The notes: generated by a model from the letters alone, not told the origin. A DNA stretch of 64,000 nt from Fasciola hepatica (GCA_948099385.1 CANUEZ040000208.1:2108001-2172000), one strand, 5' to 3'. Positions 52,068 to 64,000 are shown, counted from the stretch's first letter. Translations and numbers: made by a program.

Positions 52068-55000
52068 CTATATATGATGTAGTGTAGATGTTGAACAAAG
52101 CGTTGATAGCCATCCCGGACAGCCTTGTGTTGTTAAGTTGTTCGATTCACAATGGTTCACCGGTTGTTGGAGTGCCCGTGGTTGCTCGGTCGATGTGCAC
52201 TGCTGATGAGTCGAGTCCCTTAGAGGATGAAACAGCTGTACAATGCTTCCATGGATTTCAATGCTGAGTTGAGCGTTCAAGCTGCATGATCAATCATATT
52301 ATACAAATCTAATCTAATCTAATCTAATCTCGTACTACTAATCAATTGCATGCATAGTAAGGAAGCTGTGTAGGTTGTTCATTTGGGAATGCGTTGGTTG
52401 TACTTAGGCCCCTACAGAGAAGTCATCCATCATAGGAGTCGATCGATAAGCGCGAAGATGGTACTTAACATTCAAATTTGAAGCCAGTTTGGGAAGGGTG
52501 CTATATATGATGTAGTGTAGATGTTGAACAAAGCGTTGATAGCCATCCCGGATAGCCTTGTGTTGTTGAGTTGTTCGATTCACAATGGTTCACCGGTTGT
52601 TGGATTGCCCGTGGTTGCTCGGTCGATGTGCACTGCTGATGAGTCGAGTCCCTTAGAGGATGAAACAGCTGTACAATGCTTCCATGGATTTCAATGCTCA
52701 GTTGAGTGTTCAAGCTGCATGATCAATCATATTATACAAATCTAATCTAATCTAATCTAATCTCGTACTACTAATCAATTGCATGCATAGTAAGGAAGCT
52801 GTGTAGGTTGTTCATTTGGGAATGCGTTGGTTGTACTCAGGCCCCTACAGAAACGTCATCCATCATAGGAGTCGATCGGTGTGCGCGAAGCTGGTTCTTA
52901 CCATTCAAATTTGAAGCCAGTTTGAGAAGGGAGCTATATATGATGTAGTGTAAATGTTGAATAAAGCGTTGATTACCATCCCGGATAGCCTTGTAATGTT
53001 AAGTTGTTCGATTCACAATGGTTCACCGGTTGTTGGAGTGCCCGTGGGGGCTCGGTCGATGTGCACTGCTGATGAGTCGAGTCCGAACGAGGATGAAACA
53101 GCTGTACAGTGCTTCCATGGATTTCAATGCTCAGTTGAGCGTTCAAGCTGCATGATCAATCATATTATACAAATCTAATCTAATCTAATCTAATCTCGTA
53201 CTGCTAATCAATTGCAATCATAGTAACGAAGCTGTGTAGATTTTTCATTTGGGAATGCGTTGGTTGTAATTAGGCCCCTATAGAGAAGTCATCCATCATA
53301 GGAGTCGATCGATAAGCGCGAAGATGGTACCTAACATTCAAATTGGAAGCGAGTTTGGGAAGGGTGCTATATCATGTAGTGTAGATATTGAACAAAGCGT
53401 TGATAGCCATCCCGGATAGCCTTGTGTTGTTGAGTTGTTCGATTCACAATGGTTCACCGGTTGTTGGAGTGCCCGTGGTTGCTCGGTCGATGTGCACTGC
53501 TGATGAGTCGAGTCCCTTAGAGGATGAAACAGCTGTACAGTGCTTCCATGGATTTCAATGCTCAGTTGAGCGTTCAAGCTGCATGATCAATCATATTATA
53601 CAAATCTAATCTAATCTAATCTAATCTCGTACTACTAATCAATTGCATGCATAGTAAGGAAGCTGTGTAGGTTGTTCATTTGGGAATGCGTTGGTTGTAC
53701 TTAGGCCCCTACAGAGAAGTCATCCATCATAGGAGTCGATCGGTGTGCGCGAAGCTGGTTGTTACCATTCAAATTTAAGCCAGTTTGGGAAGGGTGCTAT
53801 ATATGATGTAGTGTAGATGTTGAACAAAGCGTTGATAGCCATCCCGGATAGCCTTGTAATGTTAAGTTGTTCGATTCACAATGGTTCACCGGTTGTTGGA
53901 GTGCCCGTGGGGGCTCGGTCGATGTGCACTGCTGATGAGTCGATTCCCTTGGAGGATGAAACAGCTGTACAGTGCTTCCATGGATTTCAATGCTCAGTTG
54001 AGCGTTCAAGCTGCATGATCAATCATATTATACAAATCTAATCTAATCTAATCTAATCTCGTACTGCTAATCAATTGCATGCATAGTAAGGAAGCTGTGT
54101 AGGTTGTTCATTTGGGAATGCGTTGGTTGTACTTAGGCCCCTACAGAGAAGTCATCCATCATGGGAGTCGATCGGTGTGCGCGAAGCTGGTTGTTACCAT
54201 TCAAATTTGAAGCCAGTTTGGGAAGGGTGCTATATATGATGTAGTGTAGATGTTGAACAAAGCGTTGAGAGCCATCCCGGATAGCCTTGTGTTGTTAAGT
54301 TGTTCGATTCACAATGGTTCACCGGTTGTTGGAGTGCCCGTGGTTGCTCGGTCGATGTGCACTGCTGATGAGTCGAGTCCCTTAGAGGATGAAACAGCTG
54401 TACAATGCTTCCATGGATTTCAATGCTGAGTTGAGCGTTCAAGCTGCATGATCAATCATATTATACAAATCTAATCTAATCTAATCTAATCTCGTACTAC
54501 TAATCAATTGCATGCATAGTAAGGAAGCTGTGTAGGTTGTTCATTTGGGAATGCGTTGGTTGTACTTAGGCCCCTACAGAGAAGTCATCCATCATAGGAG
54601 TCGATCGGTGTGCGCGAAGCTGGTTCTTACCATTCAAATTTGAAGCCAGTTTGGGAAGGGTGCTATATATGATGTAGTGTAGATGTTGAACAAAGCGTTG
54701 ATAGCCATCCCGGATAGCCTTGTGTTGTTGAGTTGTTCGATTCACAATGGTTCACCGGTTGTTGGATTGCCCGTGGTTGCTCGGTCGATGTGCACTGCTG
54801 ATGAGTCGAGTCCCTTAGAGGATGAAACAGCTGTACAATGCTTCCATGGATTTCAATGCTCAGTTGAGCGTTCAAGCTGCATGATCAATCATATTATACA
54901 AATCTAATCTAATCTAATCTAATCTCGTACTGCTAATCAATTGCATGCATAGTAAGGAAGCTGTGTAGATTTTTCATTTGGGAATGCGTTGGTTGTAATT

Positions 55001-57711
55001 AGGCCCCTATAGAGAAGTCATCCATCATAGGAGTCGATCGATAAGCGCGAAGATGGTACCTAACATTCAAATTGGAAGCGAGTTTGGGAAGGGTGCTATA
55101 TATGATGTAGTGTAGATGTTGAACAAAGCGTTGAGAGCCATCCCGGATAGCCTTGTGTTGTTAAGTTGTTCGATTCACAATGGTTCACCGGTTGTTGGAG
55201 TGCCCGTGATTGCTCGGTCGATGTGCACTGCTGATGAGTCGAGTCCCTTAGAGGATGAAACAGCTGTACAGTGCTTCCATGGATTTCAATGCTCAGTTGA
55301 GCGTTCAAGCTGCATGATCAATCATATTATACAAATCCATTCGAATCTAATCTAATCTCGTACTACTAATCACTTGCATGCATAGTAAGGAAGCTTTGTA
55401 CGTTTTTCATTTGGGAATGCGTTGGTTGTACTTGGGCCCCTACAGAGAAGTCATCCATCATAGGAGTCGATCGATAAGCGCGAAGATGGTACCTAACATT
55501 CAAATTTAAGCCAGTTTGGGAAGGGTGCTATATATGATGTAGTGTAGATGTTGAACAAAGCGTTGATAGCCATCCCGGATAGCCTTGTAATGTTAAGTTG
55601 TTCGATTCACAATGGTTCACCGGTTGTTGGAGTGCCCGTGGTTGCTCGGTCGATGTGCACTGCTGATGAGTCGATTCCCTTGGAGGATGAAACAGCTGTA
55701 CAGTGCTTCCATGGATTTCAATGCTCAGTTGAGCGTTCAAGCTGCATGATCAATCATATTATACAAATCTAATCTAATCTAATCTAATCTCGTACTACTA
55801 ATCAATTGCATGCATAGTAAGGAAGCTGTGTAGGTTGTTCATTTGGGAATGCGTTGGTTGTACTTAGGCCCCTACAGAGAAGTCATCCATCATAGGAGTG
55901 GATCGGTGTGCGCGAAGCTGGTTCTTACCATTCAAATTTGAAGCCAGTTTGGGAAGGGTGCTATATATGATGTAGTGTAGATGTTGAACAAAGCGTTGAT
56001 AGCCATCCCGGATAGCCTTGTGTTGTTGAGTTGTTTGATTCACAATGGTTCACCGGTTGTTGGATTGCCCGTGGTTGCTCGGTCGATGTGCACTGCTGAT
56101 GAGTCGAGTCCCTTAGAGGATGAAACAGCTGTACAATGCTTCCATGGATTTCAATGCTCAGTTGAGCGTTCAAGCTGCATGATCAATCATATTATACAAA
56201 TCTAATCTAATCTAATCTAATCTCGTACTACTAATCAATTGCATGCATAGTAAGGAAGCTGTGTAGGTTGTTCATTTGGGAATGCGTTGGTTGTACTCAG
56301 GCCCCTACAGAAACGTCATCCATCATAGGAGTCGATCGGTGTGCGCGAAGCTGGTTCTTACCATTCAAATTTGAAGCCAGTTTGAGAAGGGAGCTATATA
56401 TGATGTAGTGTAGATGTTGAATAAAGCGTTGATTACCATCCCGGATAGCCTTGTAATGTTAAGTTGTTCGATTCACAATGGTTCACCGGTTGTTGGAGTG
56501 CCCGTGGGGGCTCGGTCGATGTGCACTGCTGATGAGTCGAGTCCGAACGAGGATGAAACAGCTGTACAGTGCTTCCATGGATTTCAATGCTCAGTTGAGC
56601 GTTCAAGCTGCATGATCAATCATATTATACAAATCTAATCTAATCTAATCTAATCTCGTACTGCTAATCAATTGCAATCATAGTAACGAAGCTGTGTAGA
56701 TTTTTCATTTGGGAATGCGTTGGTTGTAATTAGGCCCCTATAGAGAAGTCATCCATCATAGGAGTCGATCGATAAGCGCGAAGATGGTACCTAACATTCA
56801 AATTTGAAGCCAGTTTGGGAAGGGTGCTATATATGATGTAGTGTAGATGTTGAACAAAGCGTTGAGAGCCATCCCGGATAGCCTTGTGTTGTTAAGTTGT
56901 TCGATTCACAATGGTTCACCGGTTGTTGGAGTGCCCGTGATTGCTCGGTCGATGTGCACTGCTGATGAGTCGAGTCCGAACGAGGATGAAACAGCTGTAC
57001 AGTGCTTCCATGGATTTCAATGCTCAGTTGAGCGTTCAAGCTGCATGATCAATCATATTATACAAATCCATTCGAATCTAATCTAATCTCGTACTACTAA
57101 TCAATTGCATGCATAGTAAGGAAGCTTTGTACGTTTTTCATTTGGGAATGCGTTGGTTGTACTTGGGCCCCTACAGAGAAGTCATCCATCATAGGAGTCG
57201 ATCGATAAGCGCGAAGATGGTACCTAACATTCAATTTTAAGCCAGTTTGGGAAGGGTGCTATATATGATGTAGTGTAGATGTTGAACAAAGCGTTGATAG
57301 CCATCCCGGATAGCCTTGTGTTGTTAAGTTGTTCGATTCACAATGGTTCACCGGTTGTTGGAGTGCCCGTGGTTGCTCGGTCGATGTGCACTGCTGATGA
57401 GTCGAGTCCCTTAGAGGATGAAACAGCTGTACAGTGCTTCCATGGATTTCAATGCTCAGTTGAGCGTTCAAGCTGCATGATCAATCATATTATACAAATC
57501 TAATCTAATCTAATCTAATCTCGTACTACTAATCAATTGCATGCATAGTAAGGAAGCTGTGTAGGTTGTTCATTTGGGAATGCGTTGGTTGTACTCAGGC
57601 CCCTACAGAGAAGTCATCCATCATAGGAGTCGATCGGTGTGCGCGAAGCTGGTTCTTACCATTCAAATTTGAAGCCAGTTTGAGAAGGGTGCTATATATG
57701 ATGTAGTGTAG
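52068..57711 (+). repeat. Family 2 mosaic with the GATAAGCGCGAAGATGG variant
   Basis: A variant of the GTCGATCGGTGTGCGCGAAG block, reading TCGATCGATAAGCGCGAAGA, marks units at about 52439, 53308, 55035, 55467, 56767 and 57199 and usually comes with GGTACCTAACATTC. Other markers are GGCCCCTACAGAAACGTC (52840, 56300), GTCCGAACGAGG (53082, 56542, 56975), GTTGGATTGCCCG (52600, 54762, 56060) and GAAGCTTTGTACGTTTTTC (55391, 57122). The shifts 1298, 1731, 2162 and 3460 bp all coexist. No single higher-order unit explains them, so several unequal exchanges are implied. Confidence 0.78.
52197..57437 (+). ncRNA. Hammerhead-like copies, block 6 (stem I variant and loop II variants)
   Basis: Starts with G1.3 to A (GTACAATGC): 52197, 52630, 54359, 54792, 56090. 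Intact core and stem I: 53063, 53494, 53926, 55225, 55657, 56523, 56956, 57388. Loop II is remodelled in 53063, 56523 and 56956 (GTCCGAACGAGG) and in 53926 and 55657 (GATTCCCTTGGAGG). All of these keep CTGATGA and GAAAC, so changes collect in the loop and spare the core. The shared variants follow repeat shifts of 1731, 2162 and 3460 bp, so they are copied rather than recurrent mutations. Confidence 0.7.
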
Positions 57712-57820
57712 ATGTTGAATAAAGCGTTGATTACCATCCCGGATAGCCTTGTAATGTTAAGTTGTTCGATTCACAATGGTTCACCGGTTGTTGGAGTGCC
57801 CGTGGTTGCTCGGTCGATGT

Positions 57821-60800
57821 GCACTGCTGATGAGTCGAGTCCCTTAGAGGATGAAACAGCTGTACAGTGCTTCCATGGATTTCAATGCTCAGTTGAGCGT
57901 TCAAGCTGCATGATCAATCATATTATACAAATCTAATCTAATCTAATCTAATCTCGTACTGCTAATCAATTGCATGCATAGTAAGGAAGCTGTGTAGATT
58001 TTTCATTTGGGAATGCGTTGGTTGTACTTAGGCCCCTACAGAGAAGTCATCCATCTTAGGAGTCGATCGGTGTGCGCGAAGCTGGTACTTAACAATCAAA
58101 TTTGAAGCGAGTTTGGGAAGGGTGCTATATATGATGTAGTGTAGATGTTGAACAAAGCGTTGAGAGCCATCCCGGATAGCCTTGTGTTGTTAAGTTGTTC
58201 GATTCACAATGGTTCACCGGTTGTTGGAGTGCCCGTGGGGGCTCGGTCGATGTGCACTGCTGATGAGTCGAGTCCCTTAGAGGATGAAACAGCTGTACAG
58301 TGCTTCCATGAAATTCAAACCTGAATTGGGCTAACAAGCTGCATGATCAAACATATTACACAAATCTAATCTAATCTGATCTACTCTCGTACTACTAATC
58401 AATTGCAGGCATAGTAAGGAAGCTGTGTAGGTTGTTCATTTGTGAATGCTTTGGTTGTACTTAGGCCCCTACAGAGAAGTCATCCATCATAGGAGTCGAT
58501 CGGTGTGCGCGAAGCTGTTTGTTACCATTCAAATTTGAAGCCAGTTTGGGAAGGGTGCTATATGATGTAGTGTAGATGTTGAACAAAGCGTTGAGAGCCA
58601 TCCCGGATAGCCTTGTGTTGTTGAGTTGTTCGATTCACAATGGTTCACCGGTTGTTGGAGCGCCCGTGGGGGCTCGGTCGATGTGCACTGCTGATGAGTC
58701 GAGTCCCTTAGAGGATGAAACAGCTGTACAGTGCTTCCATGGATTTCAATGCTCAGTTGAGCGTTCAAGCTGCATGATCAATCATATTATACAAATCTAT
58801 TCGAATCTGAACATATTTCGTACTACTAAACAATTGCATGCATAGTAAGGAAGCTGTGTAGGTTGTTCATTTCGGAATGCGTTGGTTGTACATAGGCCCC
58901 TACAGAGAAGTCATCCATCATAGGAGTCGATCGGTGTGCGCGAAGCTGTTTGTTACCATTCAAATTTGAAGCCAGTTTGGGAAGGGTGCTATATGATGTA
59001 GTGTAGATGTTGAACAAAGCGTTGAGAGCCATCCCGGATAGCCTTGTGTTGTTGAGTTGTTCGATTCACAATGGTTCACCGGTTGTTGGAGCGCCCGTGG
59101 TTGCTCGGTCGATGTGCACTGCTGATGAGTCGAGTCCCTTAGAGGATGAAACAGCTGTACAGTGCTTCCATGGATTTCAATGCTCAGTTGAGCGTTCAAG
59201 CTGCATGATCAATCATATTATACAAATCTATTCGAATCTGAACTTATTTCGTACTACTAAACAATTGCATGCATAGTAAGGAAGCTGTGTAGGTTGTTCA
59301 TTTCGGAATGCGTTGGTTGTACATAGGCCCCTACAGAGAAGTCATCCATCATAGGAGTCGATCGGTGTGCGCGAAGCTGGTTGTTAACATTCAAATTTGA
59401 AGCCATTTTGGGAAGGGTGCTATATGATGTAGTGTAGATGTTGAACAAAGCGTTGAGAGCCATCCCGGATAGCCTTGTGTTGTTAAGTTGTTCGATTCAC
59501 AATGGTTCACCGGTTGTTGGAGTGCCCGTGGTTGCTCGGTCGATGTGCACTGCTGATGAGTCGAGTCCCTTAGAGGATGAAACAGCTGTACAGTGCTTCC
59601 ATGGATTTCAATGCTCAGTTGAGCGTTCAAGCTGCATGATCAATCATATTATACAAATCTAATCTAATCTAATCTAATCTCGTACTACTAATCAATTGCA
59701 TGCATAGTAAGGAAGCTGTGTAGGTTGTTCATTTGGGAATGCGTTGGTTGTACTTAGGCCCCTACAGAGAAGTCTTCCATCGTAGGAGTGGTTCGGTGTG
59801 CGCGAAGCTGGTTGTTAACATTCAAATTTGAAGCCATTTATGGAAGCGTGCTATATGATGTAGTGTAGATGTTGAACAAAGCGTTGAGAGCCATCCCGGA
59901 TAGCCTTGTGTTGTTAAGTTGTTCGATTCACAATGGTTCACCGGTTGTTGGAGTGCCCGTGGTTGCTCGGTCGATGTGCACTGCTGATGAGTCGAGTCCC
60001 TTAGAGGATGAAACAGCTGTACAATGCTTCCATTTATTTCAATGCTCAGTTGAGTGTTCAAGCTGCATGATCAATCATATTATACAAATCTAATCTAATC
60101 TAATCTAATCTCCTACTACTCAGCAAATACTTCCATAGTAAGGAAGCTGTGTAGGTTGTTCATTTGGGAATGCGTTGGTTGTACTACGGCCCCTACAGAG
60201 AAGTCATCCATCATAGGAGTCGATCGGTGTGCGCGAAGCTGGTTGTTACCATTCAAATTTGAAGCGAGTTTGGGAAGGGTGCTATATCATGTAGTGTAGA
60301 TGTTGAACAAAGCGTTGATAGCCATCCCGGATAGCCTTGTGTTGTTGAGTTGTTCGATTCACAATGGTTCACCGGTTGTTGGAGTGCCCGTGGTTGCTCG
60401 GTCGATGTGCACTGCTGATGAGTCGAGTCCCTTAGAGGATGAAACAGCTGTACAGTGCTTCCATGGATTTCAATGCTCAGTTGAGCGTTCAAGCTGCATG
60501 ATCAATCATATTATACAAATCTAATCTAAGCTAATCTAATCTCGTACTACTAAGCAAATACGTGCATAGTAAGGAAGCTGTGTAGGTTGTTCATTTGGGA
60601 ATGCGTTGGTTGTACTTAGGCCCCTACAGAGAAGTCATCCATCATAGGAGTCGATCGGTGTGCGCGAAGCTGGTTGTTACCATTCAAATTTGAAGCGAGT
60701 TTGGGAAGGGTGCTATATATGATGTAGTGTATATGTTGAACAAAGCGTTGAGCGCCATCCCGGATAGCCTTGTGTTGTTAAGTTGTTCGATTCACAATGG

Positions 60801-63800
60801 TTCACCGGTTGTTGGAGTGCCCGTGGTTGCTCGGTCGATGTGCACTGCTGATGAGTCGAGTCCCTTAGAGGATGAAACAGCTGTACAGTGCTTCCATGGA
60901 TTCCAATGCTCAGTTGAGCGTTCAAGCTGCATGATCAATCATATTATACAAATCTATTCGAATCTGAACTTATTTCGTACCACTAATCACTTGCATGCAT
61001 AGTAAGGAAGCTGTGTAGGTTGTTCATTTGTGAATGCGTTGGTTGTACTTAGGCCCCTACAGAGAAGTCATCCATCATAGGAGTCGATCGGTGTGCGCGA
61101 AGCTGGTTCTTACCATTCAAATTGGAAGCGAGTTTGGGAAGGGTGCTATATCATGTAGTGTAGATGTTGAACAAAGCGTTGATAGCCATCCGGGATAGCC
61201 TTGTGTTGTTAAGTTGTTCGATTCACAATGGTTCACCGGTTGTTGGAGTGCCCGTGGAGGCTCGGTCGATGTGCACTGCTGATGAGTCGAGTCCCTTAAA
61301 GGATGAAACAGCTGTACAGTGCTTCCATGGATTTCAATGCTCAGTTGAGCGTTCAAGCTGCATGATCAATCATATTATACAAGTCTAATCTAATCTAATC
61401 TAATCTCGTACTACTAATCAATTGCATGCATAGTAAGGAAGCTGTGTAGGTTGTTCATTTGGGAATGCGTTGGTTGTACTTAGGCCCCTACAGACAAGTC
61501 ATCCATCATAGGAGTGGATCGGTGTGCGCGAAGCTGGTTCTCACCATTCAAATTTGAAGCCAGTTTGGGAAGGGTGCTATATATGATGTAGTGTAGATGT
61601 TGAACAAAGCGTTGAGAGCCATCCCGGATAGCCTTGTGTTGTTAAGTTGTTCGATTCACAATGGTTCACCGGTTGTTGGAGTGCCCGTGGTTGCTCGGTC
61701 GATGTGCACTGCTGATGAGTCGAGTCCCTTAGAGGATGAAACAGCTGTACAGTGCTTCCATGGATTTCAATGCTCAGTTGAGCGTTCAAGCTGCATGATC
61801 AATCATATTATACAAGTCTAATCTAAGCTGAACCTATCTCGTACCACTAATCAATTGCATGCATAGTAAGGAAGCTTTGTAGATTGTTCATCTGTGAATG
61901 CGTTGGCTGTACTTAGGCCCCGACAGAGAAGTCATCCATCATAGGAGTCGATCGGTGTGCGCGAAGCTGGTTCTTACCATTCAAATTTGAATCCAGTTTG
62001 GGAAGGGTGCTATATCATGTAGTGTAGATGTTGAACAAAGCGTTGAGAGCCATCCCGGATAGCCTTGTGTTGTTGAGTTGTTCGATTCACAATGGTTCAC
62101 CGGTTGTTGGAGTGCCCGTGGTTGCTCGGTCGATGTGCACTGCTGATGAGTCGAGTCCCTTAGAGGATGAAACAGCTGTACAGTGCTTCCATGGATTTCA
62201 ATGCTCAGTTGAGCGTTCAAGCTGCATGATCAATCATATTATACAAATCTAATCTAATCTAATCTAATCTCGTACTACTAATCAATTGCATGCATAGTAA
62301 GGAAGCTGTGTAGGTTGTTCATTTGGGAATGCGTTGGTTGTACTAAGCCCCAAAAGAGAAGTCATCCATCACAGGAGTCGATCGGTGTGCGCGAAGCTGT
62401 TTGTTACCATTCAAATTTGAAGCGAGTTTGGGAATTTTGCTATATATGATGCAGTGTAGATGTTGAAAAAAGCGTTGAGCGCCATCCCGGATAGCCTTGT
62501 GTTGTTAAGTTGTTCGATTTACAATGGTTCACCGGTTGTTGGAGTGCCCGTGGTTGCTCGGTCGATGTGCACTGCTGATGAGTCGAGTCCCTTAGAGGAT
62601 GAAACAGCTGTACAGTTCTTCCATGGATTTCAATGCTCAGTTGAGCGTTCAAGCTGCATGATCAATCACATTATACAAGTCTAATCTAAGCTGAACCTAT
62701 CTCGTACCACTAATCAATTGCATGCATAGTAAGGAAGCTTTGTAGATTGTTCATCTGTGAATGCGTTGGTTGTACTTAGGCCCCGACAGAGAAGTCATCC
62801 ATCATAGGAGTGGATCGGTGTGCGCGAAGCTGGTACTTACCATTCAAATTTGAAGCGAGTTTGGGAAGGGTGCTATATCATGTAGTGTAGATGTTGAACA
62901 AAGCGTTGAGAGCCATCCCGGATAGCCTTGTGTTGTTAAGTTGTTCGATTCACAATGGTTCACCGGTTGTTGGAGTGCCCGTGGTTGCTCGGTCGATGTG
63001 CACTGCTGATGAGTCGAGTCCCTTAGAGGATGAAACAGCTGTACAGTGCTTCCATGGATTTCAATGCTCAGTTGAGCGTTCAAGCTGCATGATCAATCAC
63101 ATTATACAAGTCTAATCTAAGCTGAACCTATCTCGTACCACTAATCAATTGCATGCATAGTAAGGAAGCTTTGTAGATTGTTCATCTGTGAATGCGTTGG
63201 TTGTACTTAGGCCCCGACAGAGAAGTCATCCATCATAGGAGTCGATCGGTGTGCGCGAAGCTGGTTGTTAACATTCAAATTTGAAGCGAGTTTGGGAAGG
63301 GTGCTATATATGATGTAGTGTAGATGTTGAACAAAGCGTTGATAGCCATCCCGGATAGCGTTGTGTTGTTAAGTTGTTCGATTGACAATGGTTCACCGGT
63401 TGTTGGAGTGCCCGTGGTTGCTCGGTCGATGTGCGCTGCTGATGAGTCGAGTCCCTTAGAGGATGAAACAGCTGTACAGTGCTTCCATGGATTTCAATGC
63501 TCAATTGAGCGTTCAAGCTGCATGATCAATCATATTATACAAATCTAATCTAATCTAATCTAATCTCGTACTACGAATCAATTGCATGCATAGTAAGGAA
63601 GCTGTGTAGGTTGTTCATTTGGGAATGCGTTGGTTGTACTAAGCCCCAACAGAGAAGTCATCCATCATAGGAGTCGATCGGTGTGCGCGAAGCTGGTTGT
63701 TACCATTCAACTTTGAAGCCAGTTTGGGAAGAGTGCTATAGATGATGCAGTGTAGATGTTGAACAAAGCGTTGAGCGCCATCCCGGATAGCCTTGTGTTG

Positions 63801-63914
63801 TTAAGTTGTTCGATTCACAATGGTTCACCGGTTGTTGGAGTGCCCGTGGGGGCTCGGTCGATGTGCACTGCTGATGAGTCGAGTCCCTTAGAGGATGAAA
63901 CAGCTGTACAGTGC
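57821..63914 (+). ncRNA. Hammerhead-like copies, block 7 (right end, mostly intact)
   Basis: Intact: 57821, 58254, 58685, 59116, 59547, 60409, 60842, 61273 (loop II CTTAAAGGAT), 61706, 62137, 63000 and 63865. Changed: 59978 (G1.3 to A, with CCATTTATTTC just downstream), 62569 (CAGTTC, G1.5 to T in stem I) and 63433 (GCGCTG, A2.4 to G, still a G.T pair). Copy 58254 keeps the ribozyme although the sequence immediately after it (CCATGAAATTCAAACCTGAA) has diverged strongly from the family. The ribozyme segment is thus preserved next to changed flanks. Confidence 0.7.
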
Positions 63915-64000
63915 TTCCATGGATTTCAATGCTCAGTTGAGCGTTCAAGCTGCATGATCAATCACATTATACAAGTCTAATCTAAGCTGAACCTATCCCG
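58125..64000 (+). repeat. Right part of family 2, more diverged units
   Basis: Divergence rises toward the right end. A pair of 431-bp units from 58576 and 59007 share TCTGAACATATTTCGTAC / TCTGAACTTATTTCGTAC and CATTTCGGAATGCG. Units at about 61815, 62683 and 63114 share AAGCTGAACCTATCTCGTAC and GTAGATTGTTCATCTGTG, and the window's last bases start another. TACTAAGCCCCAA(A/C)AGAG replaces TACTTAGGCCCCTACAGAG at 62341 and 63638. The 58125 unit has an aberrant segment after the ribozyme (58309-58340, AAATTCAAACCTGAATTGGG). Confidence 0.75.

Larger units (their letters stand above)
27691..64000 (+). repeat. Satellite array, family 2 (431/433-bp monomers, 84 copies)
   Basis: Head-to-tail tandem array, inverted relative to family 1. 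Monomers are mostly 431 or 433 bp; the 2-bp difference is GCTATATCATGTAG versus GCTATATATGATGTAG. A few are 427-432 bp, for example those with AATTTAAGCC instead of AATTTGAAGCC. Landmarks per unit in + order are ACTTAGGCCCCTACAGA, GTCGATCGGTGTGCGCGAAG, the palindrome TTCAAATTTGAA, GTTGAACAAAGCGTTGA, GTTCGATTCACAATGG, the hammerhead-like motif, the hairpin GCTCAGTTGAGC, an AATCT pentamer run, and TGCATGCATAGTAAGGAAGC. Copies are very similar, most so between about 38 and 49 kb. The right end runs off the window. The recurring 70-91-codon frames on both strands are by-products of the repeat. Confidence 0.97.

Noticed and set aside
1..64000. CRISPR array
   Set aside because: The repeats are contiguous 423-433-bp units without short direct repeats separated by unique spacers.

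Overview
The whole 64 kb window is satellite DNA. I found no protein-coding gene, rRNA, tRNA, transposase or CRISPR array. The window suggests a eukaryote, and an animal is the best guess, because the second array carries a type I hammerhead-ribozyme motif of the kind known from animal satellites and retrozymes (schistosomes, newts, cave crickets). The species cannot be named from the sequence.

Layout: (1) Positions 1 to about 27,690 hold about 65 tandem copies of a ~423-bp monomer ('family 1'). They are organised into local higher-order repeats of 2 to 8 monomers. The last copy is decayed and has a 128-bp internal deletion. (2) Positions about 27,691 to 64,000 hold 84 recognisable tandem copies of a 431/433-bp monomer ('family 2'), also with local higher-order repeats. 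(3) The two families are diverged relatives: the reverse complement of family 1 aligns to family 2 along essentially the whole unit. The window is therefore two diverged satellite families in opposite orientation, meeting at a sharp junction near 27,690.

Main discovery: every family 2 monomer contains, on the + strand, a compact hammerhead-ribozyme-like motif of about 50 nt. It has a 6-bp stem I (GCACTG/CAGTGC), the box CTGATGA, a stem-loop II, the box GAAAC, a 2-bp stem III closed by the loop AGCT, and a GTA cleavage triplet. About 51 of 84 copies keep every core base and full stem I pairing. The other 33 carry a small set of recurrent changes, mostly G16.2 to A (17 copies) or a stem I mismatch (8 copies). 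Family 1 carries the same motif on the - strand, but two catalytic guanosines (G5 and G12) are C, so it looks like a fossil ribozyme. Family 2 also has candidate Pol III box A and box B sequences just upstream of the ribozyme.

Model (inference): family 2 is a ribozyme-bearing satellite or non-autonomous retrozyme. Multimeric transcripts reading rightward would be cut into ~431-433-nt RNAs that could circularise. Family 1 is an inactivated sister family reading leftward. The short open frames of 62-108 codons recur once per monomer on both strands and follow the repeat period, so they are not treated as genes.
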